Origin: Sympetrum striolatum
Taxonomy: Eukaryota > Arthropoda > Insecta > Odonata > Libellulidae
Length of the DNA: 64,000 nucleotides
Direction of reading: 5' to 3'
NCBI GenBank assembly: GCA_947579665.1
Contig: OX388341.1
Location: 3,720,001-3,784,000 of the forward strand
Shown: positions 12,301-23,000 of the stretch, in pieces
Layout: every line of letters starts with the position of its first letter
Numbering within the stretch: position 1 is the stretch's first letter
The notes under the pieces: generated by a model
Database searches by the model: none
What the model saw: only the letters and a program-made list of their open reading frames with translations
Told to the model about the DNA's origin: nothing
Translations under genes and position numbers: made by a program

Positions 12301-12359
12301 AGGAGAATTCTGCACATTTCTTGGCGCACACCAACAAAGCAATGAACGAGGCATATGAG
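9306..12359. other. unique non-coding stretch; possible regulatory segment 9560-10210
   Basis: No gene or repeat recognised. 9560-10210 has higher sequence complexity than its flanks with many TAATTA/ATTAAG-type homeodomain core motifs, TTTTATG and short GC patches. This is a composition often seen in developmental enhancers; that function is inference. 12000-12090 is a very AT-rich block of TAATTA repeats. 11690-11730 has an Inr-like CTCAGTTG followed by CAAGATGG. Confidence 0.3.
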
Positions 12360-12360
12360 G

Positions 12361-12475
12361 CCCGCCATATTGGTAACGCGTTCGGCTGTAGAGACCCCGG
12401 GTTCGATTCCCGGCGGGATTGGACCCATGTGCGAAATGACCTGAGCTATCGAAGCACTGTCAGTAATATTGCGAA
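12361..12475 (+). repeat. tRNA-derived SINE (family S2)
   Basis: Head with GGTAACGCGTTCGGCTGTAG and B box CCCGGGTTCGATTCCCGG. It is followed by a body GTGCGAAATGACCTGAGCTA then TCGAAGCACTGTC, which is the same body found inverted at 43797-43830. Sharing of head and body between distant loci shows a SINE rather than a tRNA gene. No duplication or A-rich tail is clear. Confidence 0.8.
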
Positions 12476-13289
12476 AGATATATTTTCAGGTGTTCAACAT
12501 TGATTTAATAAATATTTGATTCAACATGAATATGCATGAACCATAGAGCAGGGTGGATGTTCTAATCAGCTATTAGAGCTTCTTTGACCAGAGCGAGTGA
12601 TCATACGGATGCTGTGAATCCACTATTGATTGATCCATATTCTACGTCTAGATTCAGATTCAGCGAATCACTCAGTGATGGATGCCTTCACATTTGTCAT
12701 CAGAGAACGGTCGAGTGGTTGGCATGCTTTAGTCTTTCATACGGAGAAGAGGTGATCAATAAAATATGAACAGACCGAAAAATTAATTATCCTCATCTTG
12801 GGTTTTAGACTATCGACTGAAAGACGTTTTGCACGACGATTAATAGTGAGACTGCGCTTAGTACACATTTTATAGACGCCGATAAGCCTATTGCCGTATA
12901 TTCAGCTGCTGGTGAAGCAGAGGGGATGATGCATATCTTCCTACTCTCATCCTCAATTTCTTATCTAATTTTATCAAAGTGTGCGGAGTTCCAACATTAG
13001 GGAACTTCAGAATGTCCAAATAGTTCAAATAATTAATCATTAATCAATAAAGGAATAGTTGAGCACAAAAATGTTCAATTCCTCAAATTATGCGATGAAA
13101 TTACGCATTGATGAAACCAATGTTGTTCTTAATTGGAAGATCCATCAGCAGTGAAGACTTTTAACTGTTTTATAAAAATATCGGACGGAAGATTGAGAGG
13201 AAAATAAAATTGTTAGTCCTTAATTCTTGACTTAGGTTGCGGAATACAACTGAAATAAAGGTCGTACAAATAAAAGGATTCCAAAATGA
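12476..13289. other. non-coding stretch, no gene seen
   Basis: AT-rich and without a recognised repeat. It may include the unrecognisable 5' continuation of the LINE that follows. Confidence 0.4.
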
Positions 13290-14460
13290 AAATTGACGAT
13301 TCAAAAGCTACAGAACGAGTGAGCCACGACGTTCTGTAATCTACAGAAAAACATAGAAGTTATACTTGACAAGAGTATGAGCGAAGATAAGGCCCCAAAG
13401 GATTCGCAAAGCGGAAAAGTCACACCAATACTTAAAATGGTCATAAAGAATGGCCCAGGCAATTAAAGGCTAATCTCTTTAACATCACTGAGTAATAAAA
13501 TTATGGAACAATTGTCTCTTTAATGGGTTTTCTTGAAACGTCCAATTTCATAATTAGAAATCAACAGCGTTTTCGTGAGTCTCAGATGGATTTATTAGTC
13601 CACAATATTCTGAAATCTGCTGAAAACAGAAGCAAGTTGATGCGATGCTTTTAGATTTTTAGAGGGTTTTTGATGAGGTAAATGATTTTCAAAATTATAA
13701 GCTGCGGGTATCTTGCGGGCAGAAGTAATTTATTGGATAGAAGACTCTCACACCGACGAAGAGCAAAGATTGAAGGCATTAGTTCCAACTTGGTTAAGGT
13801 GACCTCGGGTGTCCATCACGGTAGCGTAATAGGACAGTTGCTATTTTTACTATACGTCAACAGCCGTAGAAATCACATTGACAGCAAAGTTAGGATATTC
13901 GCGGACGACACGGTCATTTACTGGGAAATAGAGAGTTTAAGGGTAGATTTTTTAACGACTTAATGGTGCGATGATTGGCAATTAGAGATAAATGAACTAG
14001 GGCTAGACAACTGTTCAATAGTAAACTTTTTCGGAAGAAAATCTATAACAAATGATTATTCGTAAGGCCTCCGTGAAGTAAATCAAGAGACAGTAGAATA
14101 GGTGAAATATCTTAGAGTAACTCTCACGAATAATTTATACCTACATTCATATTATATGTGTAAAAGCACTAAAGAAAGACGGCTTTGTTGAAGGAGTAAT
14201 GGATAAGAGCGAAAAACAAAGATCGCGAGCGATGTTACTTAGCGTTAGTTGGCCACACCTTGATATGCATGTAGTGTATCCCTGTCGACAGATGTCATAT
14301 TCGGAATATAGAAAGAGTACAATGAAAGGCGATACGATTTGTAAAAAAATGCTACAGTAAAACAGTGAGTGTCACTCAGATGATGCAGGACGTGGAATAT
14401 GAAGCATCAGAAGATAGAAAGTGGATGCAATACGAGTGATGCAGAAATTGTCATTCCAAA
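13290..14460 (+). pseudogene. CR1-type LINE reverse transcriptase, decayed
   Basis: Remnant RT domain in three frames. In order: GKVTPILK and RLISLTS..NKIMEQ (usual VTPIFKKG...NYRPISLTS..SKIME) about 13420-13510; MLLDF.RVFDEV, the KAFDxV block, near 13650; TSGVHHGSVIGQLLFLLYVN at 13800-13860 (usual SGVPQGSVLGPLLFLLYIND); and RIFADDTVIY at 13891-13920 with the catalytic FADD intact. Further on comes LDNCSIVNFFGRKS, then MKGDTIC...YSKTVSVTQMMQDV at 14320-14400, homologous to 2200-2290. The 93-codon frame at 13682 is only the best-preserved fragment. Many stops make it non-functional. The 5' endonuclease part is missing. Confidence 0.87.
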
Positions 14461-15469
14461 TAGAATATTATGAATGTTCCTGTAGCACCTCAGCGAGAAT
14501 AGCAAAATACCTCTCGAATGATATCTAGGGGTCCAACCGGTCTCTTTGAGGTCTCTCGAATAGTGTTTCGTATTTAAAAGAGCTGGCGAGGAGTGGTAAT
14601 GCTGGTGGACATGCGCACACCAATATCAATGAGACAGTGACAAACGAGTGGCCGCGGGCCGCAGATAATCGAAGGCGTATCGACTCCCCTGGGATTTCTC
14701 GGCGGCACTAAATTCTCGGCCCTAATACGCCATTGACTTTTTATCTCCCCATTTTGACGCCGCCTCCCTCTAGCGGATATGCGACAAACGAATGGATGTC
14801 CACTCGCATTAAAGAGAGGCCCGCTTCCTTTTGGGCCTTCCGATGAATGCTATAGGCGACGGGCCCTTCAGGTGCCTCATTTGGCGAGTTACTAAAGGCC
14901 TTTGCAGCGAATTGAGGGGGTCGGAATTGTCTTCTTATCGATTAAAAAAGGAATACATCTGTGAAATTCTCTTGGTTAATGTAGCAGCAGTCTTAAGTTG
15001 GTTGGATACCGTTATTCGCCTTAAATAAAGAACTTTCCGTCCCTTATTTACTCGATTACGTACATACATTTGCGGACATTCTCTCTGATGCTTGTTTTCA
15101 GTAGCATCCCAAAAGACCTTAATCATCCTGTTGATGGTCCAGCGCACTCAACCAATTCCCTTCTTGTTCAGCCGCACTAGAACTTGGTAATGAAACCACA
15201 TGCAACTGGTTTATTTATTGATTAAATTTAAAAAAATATCCTGAAATGAGAGTTTGATTGAATCATTACAATATTAAAACCCTCGAGACAAGCATGAAAA
15301 CGAAACAAAGTAAAAAATGAATCGAAGTGGTTAATTTACGAAAGATAGCAAAAGCTGAAAGAGCTGCGAAGCGGAGGAGGGTGAAACAAGAGAAACGATC
15401 AGAATTGCACATAAGAAATCAGAGCTTCTTTGGCAATCAGAAGTAAAATAAATACCAGCGGAAGAAAGG
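14461..15469. other. unique non-coding stretch
   Basis: No gene or repeat recognised. 14560-14930 is less AT-rich and of high complexity (CCGCGGGCCGC, GGCGGCACT), a candidate conserved non-coding element by appearance only. Confidence 0.3.
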
Positions 15470-15612
15470 ATAAGGCCGGTCTTCCTTTGGAAGCGACTAC
15501 GAGCGACCGAACGACCAGCGTATTCGGGCGACGTCAGTTTGGGCGACCTACAGGCGATGGGGGTCTTCCACTGTAAGCGACTACCCGCTTCTCGGTCGCT
15601 GTAACGGTATTC
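15470..15612 (+). mobile_element. GCGAC-rich non-autonomous DNA element fragment
   Basis: Begins AAGGCCGGTCTTCCTTTGGA and AGCGACTACGAGCGAC, which is the reverse complement of 18231-18270. The body holds many GGGCGAC/AGGCGA/AGCGACTA words on the same strand, a subterminal motif array like those bound by hAT-type transposases. Its mate lies 2.6 kb away in inverse orientation. The class is inferred and no transposase is present. Confidence 0.5.
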
Positions 15613-17689
15613 TAGCTCCAGTGCTTGATTTCGGGACGCTTTCCGCAACGATAAATATTAATTCGTATAAAAAAAATCGCTGAGTTGTAGATATCGTTGA
15701 TGATACCATTTGAAAACTATTTGCGAGAGCTTTATAACAAGACCAATTTTACACTTTTACGCCCACCCATTACTGAAAAAAAGTTTTTTTATAATATCGA
15801 TAACAACTTTTTATCTAATGATAAGAAGGCACTGAAAATTTTTATTTTAGTTTATAATATGTTCCTTAATGTCATCTAAAGGTTTTATTTTGATTGAAGT
15901 GATACTTTATGAGAAACAAAAGCTCAAAGTGAGCAATCCGTGAAAGAGCGCGAAAAAACTGGCACATTTTTCGTTCGTCCTTCAATTAGTAACAGAAATA
16001 ATAGTAATAAAAATTTTTGAACAGTGTAGAACAACGCAAAATAAAACACGCAAAATTTTGGTGTATTTAGTTTTCCTGTGGGATCTCATCTTAAGTTTTT
16101 ATTCAACTCCAAATTCGGGTATCCATAATAGAAAATCCGAGTATTGTATAGCAAACTAGCAGAAGCGCCCGATGATTCTCAACAAGGTGAAACTAGAGAA
16201 TGAATAAAAACAGTGTAATTTTGTAAAGTAACGCCTGATCATCTAGATTTCATACGTGAAACTAGAGGTTTAAACGCAATAATTTCATAGCAATTTAAAA
16301 TAGTAGGCAACGTCACGTGTATTATTTTTCTTTACGCAAGTGAAATATAATCGAAGTAATCGAATAGGAAATTAGATTAGCTGGAAATGCACCCCCTGCT
16401 ATACGCCAACAGATACTCTGTAGAATACATATAATGCAGATATACTCAGCAAAAAGAAAATCAAGTATTTTCTGTAATTTGGTCCATCAGAGACCATTTT
16501 CAACATGGTAGGTCATACAGTTGCTTAAATCTTTGGTTAGGAATTTCTCAATTTTCTCCGAGTTCTGAGAGGGAGAGCAATGATAGGAAAGAGTGCAGCA
16601 GTACATCTGAGATACTTCGGGGTGGGAAATTCTTCCTCGGCCTTCGTTAATCACCCCATGGACGAGGAGGATTTTAACCCTTCGCAGCAAGACTCCGCAA
16701 GGGGTCCAAATGAAGAAAGGTGGAACTCTTGGAGACAATGGGGTTTCCTTTAACCCCAGGGCTAACCAAGGAGATCACACAATTTTTGCGGGAACGCTTG
16801 GGAAACTAAAACGTTTTAAGAAGAAGAAATTCCAACACTCAATTCAATAGCAAACCTTCTACTAATAGCACTTTGTACGCAGTGTCGTGGAGCTCCTCTA
16901 TTGCTTCCCTTCAAACAAGTTTCTATTTCCTAGAAACTGAACCCTTGCTTTCACCTGGATTTCCCAGTCTATTCATATGGTTCATACTAGAGACATCCCT
17001 TCTCTTGAACCTCGAAATTGGGAGAATTTCTAGTATGAAAATAACGAAGGATTTTGGAATGGCAAAAGAAAGAAACAATTTCATCAAGATTTAACTATAA
17101 GATCAATATCTAAGATACAACATTTATGAATGAGTTAAGTTTTCATTTCTTTTTACGATTATATTCATATCGACGATTAATTTTCATACGAGTTCAGTCT
17201 TGATTTATTGATAAAAACACAGTTCTACTTATATTCTCGCCCAATTTAGCAGTTGTATCAATGTGATTACTGTCCTCCTACCATTAATATGAAATTGCAA
17301 TAGGTGGGGAAGTAATATTGTTTATTTTCCTGTTTCAACAAATTCCTTAATTTTACAAAGTCATTGATAACGTTATCGATAGAGCATTACGAAAGTTCGT
17401 TTACTTGTAGCCCTCAAAAGATACTTTATATTTTCTTCTAATGCTCCGTTAATGCTCATAATTGTCCTTCGTTTATTTAAAAATGTTTCGTAAACCTTAG
17501 GTTTCAATATATTTTTTTCCGTTCAATTCTATTCATATTTCGATCAGTGCCAAAAGTATAACTTTTTGACAGTGATGTATGCAGTAGATATTTGAAATGA
17601 CTGTAATTTGTCAATGAAACACTCAAAATAAGAGTTATTAATACTTAAAAATACAATTTGTGTATTATTTTGTACTGTTTAAAAATTTC
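15613..17689. other. non-coding stretch with two small repeat relics
   Basis: AT-rich. 16159-16200 holds a family F motif (AGAAGCGCCCGATGATTCTC then AAC). 16391-16430 is a lone LINE 3'-end hairpin relic (CACCCCCTGCTATACGCC). No coding region was recognised. Confidence 0.4.
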
Positions 17690-18110
17690 AGTGAGCATAT
17701 CTTTCCTAGCCATTCACTACGCAACTCTGCTTACGAGCGACTGATTCCAATTCTGTATCAAAGTAATTAAATCTTTGAGGAATTTGTCTATAATATTCTC
17801 AAGAGAAGAGAATTGAAAATTCATAACACATTTGCAATGGTATTTTGTTCGTGAAATACTCCTCAGTGCGTATACATCATTTTAAGTCATGCACTGCGTA
17901 GCGGCGACTACGAGCGACGGATCACATTTCTGTATCAAAGTAATTAAATATTTGAGGAATTTGTCTAAAATATCCTCGAAATAAGAGAATTGAATACTCA
18001 TAACACATTTGGCATGTTATTTTTTTCTTGAAATACTCCTCAGTGCGTATATATCATTTTAAGTCATGCACTGCATAGCGGCGACTACGAGCGACGGATC
18101 CCATTTCAAT
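17690..18110 (+). repeat. tandem repeat, 177-bp period, about 2.4 units
   Basis: TGTATCAAAGTAATTAAAT recurs at 17754 and 17931, and the GCACTGCRTAGCGGCGACTA word at 17891 and 18068; both give a period of 177. An incomplete older unit starts near 17690 (CAGTGAGCATAT versus CAGTGCGTATAC). Units differ by roughly 10% by eye. Each unit contains one GGCGACTACGAGCGACGGAT word, linking the array to the adjoining GCGAC element. Confidence 0.85.
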
Positions 18111-18275
18111 GGGATCAGTCGCCGGTCGCCGGTGTACGCTCGAATCAAGTCGCCCATAGTCGCCTGCAGTGGACGACGCTCCGTTACTTTCTGTGTATTG
18201 GGATTAGTCGCCCGTATACGGCCGTATACGCGTCGCTCGTAGTCGCTTCCAAAGGAAGACCGGCCTAAGAGGAAG
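18066..18275 (-). mobile_element. GCGAC-rich element terminus
   Basis: On the minus strand it starts TTAGGCCGGTCTTCCTTTGG and contains at least eight GCGAC words, matching 15470-15510. 18213-18230 is an 18-bp perfect palindrome, CGTATACGGCCGTATACG. It abuts the 177-bp array, whose units carry the same GCGACTACGAGCGAC word, so array and element probably share an origin. Confidence 0.5.
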
Positions 18276-18339
18276 AAAGCAGACAATAATAATAATCGTC
18301 TTTATTTGGGCGAGACTCTCATCTTCAATTTTAACTCAT

Positions 18340-18400
18340 CAGTGGCGCAGCGAGTGGGGGGGGGGGGGGGGTTTAGGGGTTCAAACCCCCACTCAAGACT
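18340..18400 (+). mobile_element. possible hAT-like terminus with G-run
   Basis: CAGTGGCGCAGCGAG, then 16 G (18356-18371) and GGGGTTCAAACCCCCAC. CAGTGGCG is a common start of animal hAT-type elements. No matching other end was found, so extent and class are uncertain. Confidence 0.3.
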
Positions 18401-19414
18401 CAAGTTCCTATGACTAGCACTGTGCTTTTTTCTGCTGAAGAGTACAAAGCCCCAATCATCACGCAAGTCTTAGAGATACACTACTAGACGTGTGTTTGCG
18501 AGATAAATTTATACAGACCATTCGTCACATTCAATCGTCGTGGGAAATAAAGTTGCGGATATGCGTTTCAGAAGTCATGACGCAATTCCAAAAAAATTCA
18601 TGGTACGGAGAGTGCTAAATATCTATGAGAAACTATAACTATTAATAGTAGCTTATTTCGCATTCTTAGAATGCAAACTAATACTTATTGAAGCAAAGTA
18701 AAATCTCCCGAATGATATGCTAACTGAGGTCATGTTACGCTTGATTATTCTCATTATCCTTGGTTAAGACTGAAAAAATATAATTCACAAATAATGAAAA
18801 TGTAATATGATGATATCTATATTTATATAATGATTAAATTTAATAAGAAATGTATTCATATCAATCTGACACCATCCGTGATGAGAAAGTTCTTCGTCAA
18901 AGTGTCTGACAATCTTTCCTTTGCAAGTTTCTGATTCAATTATTTTCTGTAAAAATAATTTATAGCTTTCGATAATGCATGAGATAAAAATCTTTTTGTC
19001 CCTCTAAACTTCCAATATTTATCTTCGAAATCCTGTGAGAGAAGGTGCAGTGCCATCTTTTCTTTGAACCACTCTACATCGTTACTATTTTCAATTTACA
19101 TTCCTACGTAATTTTTATGTCATCACTTTCGTCCGCTTTCTTTTGTAACCGTACTTTCCTCTACGTTATGATTCCTAGGTTGATGTATTTCCTGAGAACA
19201 GCGATTTCCATTCCTTTATCGCTTTTATCTCCTTTCAAATGAATTTCCATTGTAACTCCCACACTCTGATACCCTTTATATGCCTAGTTCTTTCCCATAT
19301 CCATATTTCCGTCGCTTTCAACCGACTTCAAGTCTTATTTATTGTCCAAATACTTATAAATAATGTCTACTTTCTTCTTAAGATCCCCATACTGTCTCTG
19401 TATAGTGCTGCATA
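18401..19414. other. non-coding stretch, no gene seen
   Basis: AT-rich, with no recognised family or coding region. Confidence 0.4.
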
Positions 19415-19690
19415 GGAAGTATCACCAGAAAGACCCGGGTTCGATGCCGGGCGGTAAATATATCTCCCATATAAAATACATTGGGGTTGTAATTCATTAT
19501 TTTTGGAATAAAGGACACACACTCAAATAAGGAATTTATGTGAAAATCAGGACGTCGTTTTAGGCAGTTTCAGCCAATATTTCTGCTTGAATTTTCACAC
19601 ATAGTTAGAGATGGCAATCTTCTGTTGTGCTGCATAAAAAGTATCACCAGGAAGACCCGGGTTTTATACCGGACGGATAAATTGCAGCGA
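19415..19690 (+). repeat. two tRNA-like SINE heads (family S4) about 210 bp apart
   Basis: First: GTGCTGCATAGGAAGTATCA then AGACCCGGGTTCGATGCCGG. Second at 19630: GTGCTGCATAAAAAGTATCA then AGACCCGGGTTTTATACCGG. Both begin with the same word and carry a B box, the second with two core changes. They are tandem copies of one SINE-like unit. Confidence 0.6.
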
Positions 19691-19842
19691 AGTTTAAGAA
19701 TATTTTCAATCCTTTTTTTCTTTTGAATACCCTCTCGATATGATGGCGAATTGAAATTTCTATTATCAATATGCTAGCAGTATGCAAGCAACATTTGACT
19801 CGTATATATAATAGATAGACAGATAAGATACTAATTCACAGG

Positions 19843-20160
19843 CTACACCACAAGCGTCATTGATTTGAAATTTTTACGCCGTATTGGCCATAACGTGAAA
19901 CCGCCAGCAAAATTGCGATTTTGAACCTCAATGACATGGGTTCCATTCCAGAGGGCCCCTAAGTCCCAACTTTCCCCATTTAAAAGCATTGCTTTGATTT
20001 TCTGATCTTCGGGAATTCTTAAAAATACTTCCCGGATAGGTAGAGAATCAAAACTCAAGGAGCCTATGGATACATCTGAGTAAGGCTCACTTATTTCTCG
20101 TTGCAATTCCACGCTAAACACATTGCCTTTCTTTATACGAATGCAACAGCAGTGTATACT
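19843..20160 (-). CDS. unrecognised coding-looking fragment
   Basis: A minus-strand frame of 118 codons runs from 20199 to 19843, but its first dozen codons lie inside the foldback element that starts at 20161. The remaining part (words such as SLPIREVFLRIPEDQKIKAM, NGESWDLGALWNGTH, GGFTLWPIRRKNF) has a balanced, protein-like composition unlike the surrounding AT-rich noise. I do not recognise the family. It could be part of another transposon or a captured or host exon cut by the foldback insertion. There is no start of its own and no clear splice site was tested. No function is proposed. Confidence 0.25.
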   Translation of the reverse strand, partial: SIHCCCIRIKKGNVFSVELQREISEPYSDVSIGSLSFDSLPIREVFLRIPEDQKIKAMLLNGESWDLGALWNGTHVIEVQNRNFAGGFTLWPIRRKNFKSMTLVV

Positions 20161-21781
20161 AGGGTGGATCGAAAAACCTTTTTTTTCGAAATCCGTCAAC
20201 GGCTTAAAGTTCGTGGTTTGTGGTCCATATAACGTATAAAATATTTCAACCCGATCGGATTAAGTCCTGAGGCTGCGAATTTTAGCTAAAATTTTAAATG
20301 TTTGTGAAAAATGTCAAATTTTTGCATTTTTTCCTGATGGCTTTTCAATGTTTCCGAAGTGATTTAATGGCAAATAATTACATATATTGCTTAAAAGTAA
20401 AGAATTAGTACGTTTTAACCAAGGAAATCGGATTCTTAGTTCGCCAAAATTTGTCAAAATACGCAAAATTTACGGAAATCTTACGGATGTTGGTTCGAAA
20501 GTAGGGTTGTTCGTTTTGTCTTTTTTTCTGATAGAAACGTAATACCCGGCAATAGTGTCAGACCCATATTACTGATATAATTTCCTTTCCAAATCAAATA
20601 CTATCTTTTGTGAGACTTTTTACCTCGAAGTTTCGAAATTTCGGCAAGAAACGTTTAAATTGCAAAAAATTCTATTTCGATTCAAATGAATTTATTTTTG
20701 GAAAGAGATATGTCATTTGGGACCTAAACTGTCCCTCTAGACTCAATATGCCGCTTATATGCCTCTGTATGGGGCAGAGATGCCTCCTGTGGGGCCAGAA
20801 GAGGAGGCAAATTAATTTAGAATTAATTAAATAGAAGTTTATATGTACCTTTTTCGTTCTCGTCTATTCCTTTACTTGGTGGCTCGTAGCGGTAGTAAAT
20901 CAGTGATGTCACGCACTTATTTATTGCATTTAATATTCTATTTGTTTTATGATTGGTATTATTATATTTTTGAGTAAATTCTGGCTCACCTTAAAGTTCG
21001 TGAAATAGATGTTCGTGGGAGTAAATGAAGGAACACGGGTTGGAAGCGTGATAATCTTTGAATATTCGAAGAATTAACAAGAAACAATTGATTGGTATGT
21101 TTGTCTTTTACATGACAATGGACTTCTATTCCATTCAATTGGTTTTCCAGATAATTCCTCGAAAATTCGAAGAATTTCGTCCTTCCGACAAATACAGGTG
21201 TTCTTTCCTTCACTATCAAGAAAAACAATCTCATCATATTCGTTTGAATCGAAATAGAATTGTTTGCATTTTAAACGTTTCTTGCCGAAATTTCGAAACT
21301 TCGAGGTAAGAAGTCTCACAAAAGATAGTATTTGATTTGGAAAGAAAATTATATCAGTAATATGGGTCTGACACTATTGCCGGGTATTACATTTATATCA
21401 GAAAAAAGACAAAACGAACAACCCTACTGCCTAACCAACATCCGTAAGATTTCTGTAAATTTTGCGTATTTTGACAAATTTTGGCGAACTGAGAATCCAT
21501 TTTCCTTGATTAAAACGTACTAATTCTTTACTTTTAAGCAATAAACAAGCAATATATGTACTTCTTTGCCATTAAATTACTTCGGAAACATTGAGAAAAC
21601 ATCAGGAAAAAATGCAAAAATTTGATATTTTTTCACAAAAATTTAAAATTTTGACTGAAATTCGCAGCCTCAGGACATAATCCGATCGCGTTGAAATGTT
21701 TAATATTTTATAAGGACCGCCAACCACAAACTTTAAGCAGTTGACGGATTTCGAAAAAAAAAGGTTTTTTCGATCCACCCT
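20161..21781. mobile_element. long-arm foldback DNA element (1.6 kb)
   Basis: Left arm 20161-20690 and right arm 21239-21781 are inverted copies along their whole length. Outer tips: AGGGTGGATCGAAAAA and its complement. Inner tips: ATTCTATTTCGATTCAAATG and its complement. The spacer is about 550 bp. Arms diverge by about 10% with small indels, so this is an old element rather than an assembly artefact. No clear target duplication (ends ...TATACT / GATTTG). A separate partial arm lies at 52566-52760. Each arm carries at its inner edge the start of the same reading frame, MRL.TSKFRNFGKKRL. The superfamily is unassigned; AGGGTGG tips and very long inverted repeats fit several DNA transposon groups. 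Confidence 0.85.
21074..21319 (-). CDS. unrecognised reading frame starting in the foldback arm
   Basis: 81 codons, starting MRLLTSKFRNFGKKRLKC inside the right arm and continuing into the spacer (YDEIVFLDSEGKN, ICRKDEILRIFEEL, GKPIEWNRSPLSC). The left arm encodes nearly the same N-terminus on the plus strand from 20610 (MRLFTSKFRNFGKKRLNC), then diverges. The frame is charged, with no membrane segment. This could be the 5' end of the element's own gene, duplicated with the arm. It may equally be chance. Family unknown. Confidence 0.3.
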   Translation of the reverse strand: MRLLTSKFRNFGKKRLKCKQFYFDSNEYDEIVFLDSEGKNTCICRKDEILRIFEELSGKPIEWNRSPLSCKRQTYQSIVSC

Positions 21782-22035
21782 GATTTGCTCTTCTCTCGAC
21801 CACTTCCGGAAGTCCGCAAACGGTGTGTGTCTCATGTTAAGTACTACTTAAGGGTTTAAAAATCATGTTTCACCGAATCCAGTGTTGCCAAATTTCCTCC
21901 TGTTACAATTAGTGGGTTCGCCCTCAACGAAATCCTTTTCCCCTTTTTCTGCAGTTCTGAAAATCCCCCCCCAACCTTCCTTTAGACTCCCCCCTCCTTT
22001 CACTGTATATACTTTATAATGGTCTTGTCTTGTCA

Positions 22036-22063
22036 CCTGAGGATGATCTTATGTGTCGAAACC
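22036..22063 (+). ncRNA. hammerhead-like core, degenerate
   Basis: CCTGAGGATGATCTTATGTG then TCGAAACC has the conserved CUGANGA ... GAAAC boxes of a hammerhead ribozyme with a weak stem II. Such motifs are known in Penelope-like elements. No cleavage site or stems I and III were established, and activity is unlikely. Confidence 0.3.
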
Positions 22064-22129
22064 ATAATCGTGAGTTAGTAAAATTACTGTGGTATAATTG
22101 TCCTCCTCTAATTTTATTACGCAAGTCCA

Positions 22130-22415
22130 GTTTTCGGTCGATGGCCACGTGAATACCATTTAAACACGACCAAAAAAGTCCAAATCCCAAAATCCATTAG
22201 CCAGGACTCTCAGTGGTCATTTTGTCATCGTCTTTTTAGTGTTGTTTGCAACCTCAAAATATTTGGAAAATTTCCCGAATTTTCCTCAATTATCAAAATT
22301 ATGATTTCATGAAAAGTATATTCCACGACCTAAATACGAATCTATATTCGATCTCCGTTATTTCTGTGTTTGTCTCCACTCTGCACGACTATGCCTTCTA
22401 ATTTAATTATTAAAA
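22130..22415 (+). repeat. dispersed repeat family D, partial
   Basis: Shares GTGAATACCATTTAAACACG, GTTTGCAACCTCAAAAT, AAAAGTATATTCCACGACC and TAATTTAATTATTAAA with 23160-23600 and 63640-63860. It lacks the B-box tail, being interrupted by the SINE that follows. Confidence 0.6.
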
Positions 22416-22429
22416 AACATGGCATGGTT

Positions 22430-22805
22430 GCTATCTAAGCTATCGCTCCTACTCTAAGGTCCCGGGTTCGAATCCCGGCTGATCGGATTCGGCGAAGCAG
22501 CTATTGATAAGTTCATCAGAGCTAAGGAGGGCTTCACCGGTGAAGGGCAACAGCAGCTAATCATGAAAAAAAATATATAATTAAAAATAACCGCTGACCT
22601 TGGTGGCGGAATGCATAGAGTTGTAGTTACGCTATCGCCCTTAACCCCAAGGTCCCGGGTTCGTATTCCGCCCGATCAGATTTTTCTGATCAGGGAATGG
22701 TTGTGTATTCGTCTATTGTTGCCTGTTGAAGAACCTCCCGAGAAGCTCAGGAAGGCTTAGGAGGACCGGAAGTGGCGATAGCAGCTTAGCAGAAAAAAAA
22801 TGCAA
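22430..22805 (+). repeat. two adjacent tRNA-derived SINEs (family S3) with A-rich tails
   Basis: Copy 1 (22430-22585): GGTCCCGGGTTCGAATCCCG B box, body, then AAAAAAAATATATAATTAAA. Copy 2 (22590-22805): CTTGGTGGCGGAATGCATAG A-box region, AGGTCCCGGGTTCGTATTCC B box, body TCAGGAAGGCTTAGGAGGAC, then AAAAAAAA. Shared words between the bodies (GATCGGATT/GATCAGATT, CAGCAGCTAATC/ATAGCAGCTTAGC) and poly-A endings show retroposition. They are not tRNA genes. Confidence 0.72.
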
Positions 22806-23000
22806 CCGATAAAAGTGAGTTAGCATGTATTTTTTATGGGAATCTATTTGGGCGATCTTGGTTCGAACCCAGGAAAATCACCAAATAAAACTGCGACAGT
22901 ACTTCCTTCTTGTTACCAGAAAATACATATGCATAGTTTGAAGCAAATCGGGCAAATGATGTGGGCTCCAAGACAAACAAACACACGGAATTCTTGCTTT
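22806..23000 (+). repeat. dispersed repeat family D, tail portion
   Basis: TTTATGGGAATCTATTTGGG, CTTGGTTCGAACCCAGGAAA, AGTTTGAAGCAAATCGGGCA and AGACAAACAAACACACGGAA. The same order is seen at 8105-8285, 23615-23780 and 40555-40730. Confidence 0.75.

Noticed and set aside
17690..18110. CRISPR-like array
   Set aside because: Units are 177 bp and continuous without short repeats and unique spacers; it is a tandem repeat in a eukaryotic genome.
18356..18371. 16-base G run as an assembly fault
   Set aside because: It is embedded in a CAGTGGCG...CCCCC element-like context, and similar shorter runs occur at 51385 and 56932, so it is probably real, though its length may be imprecise.
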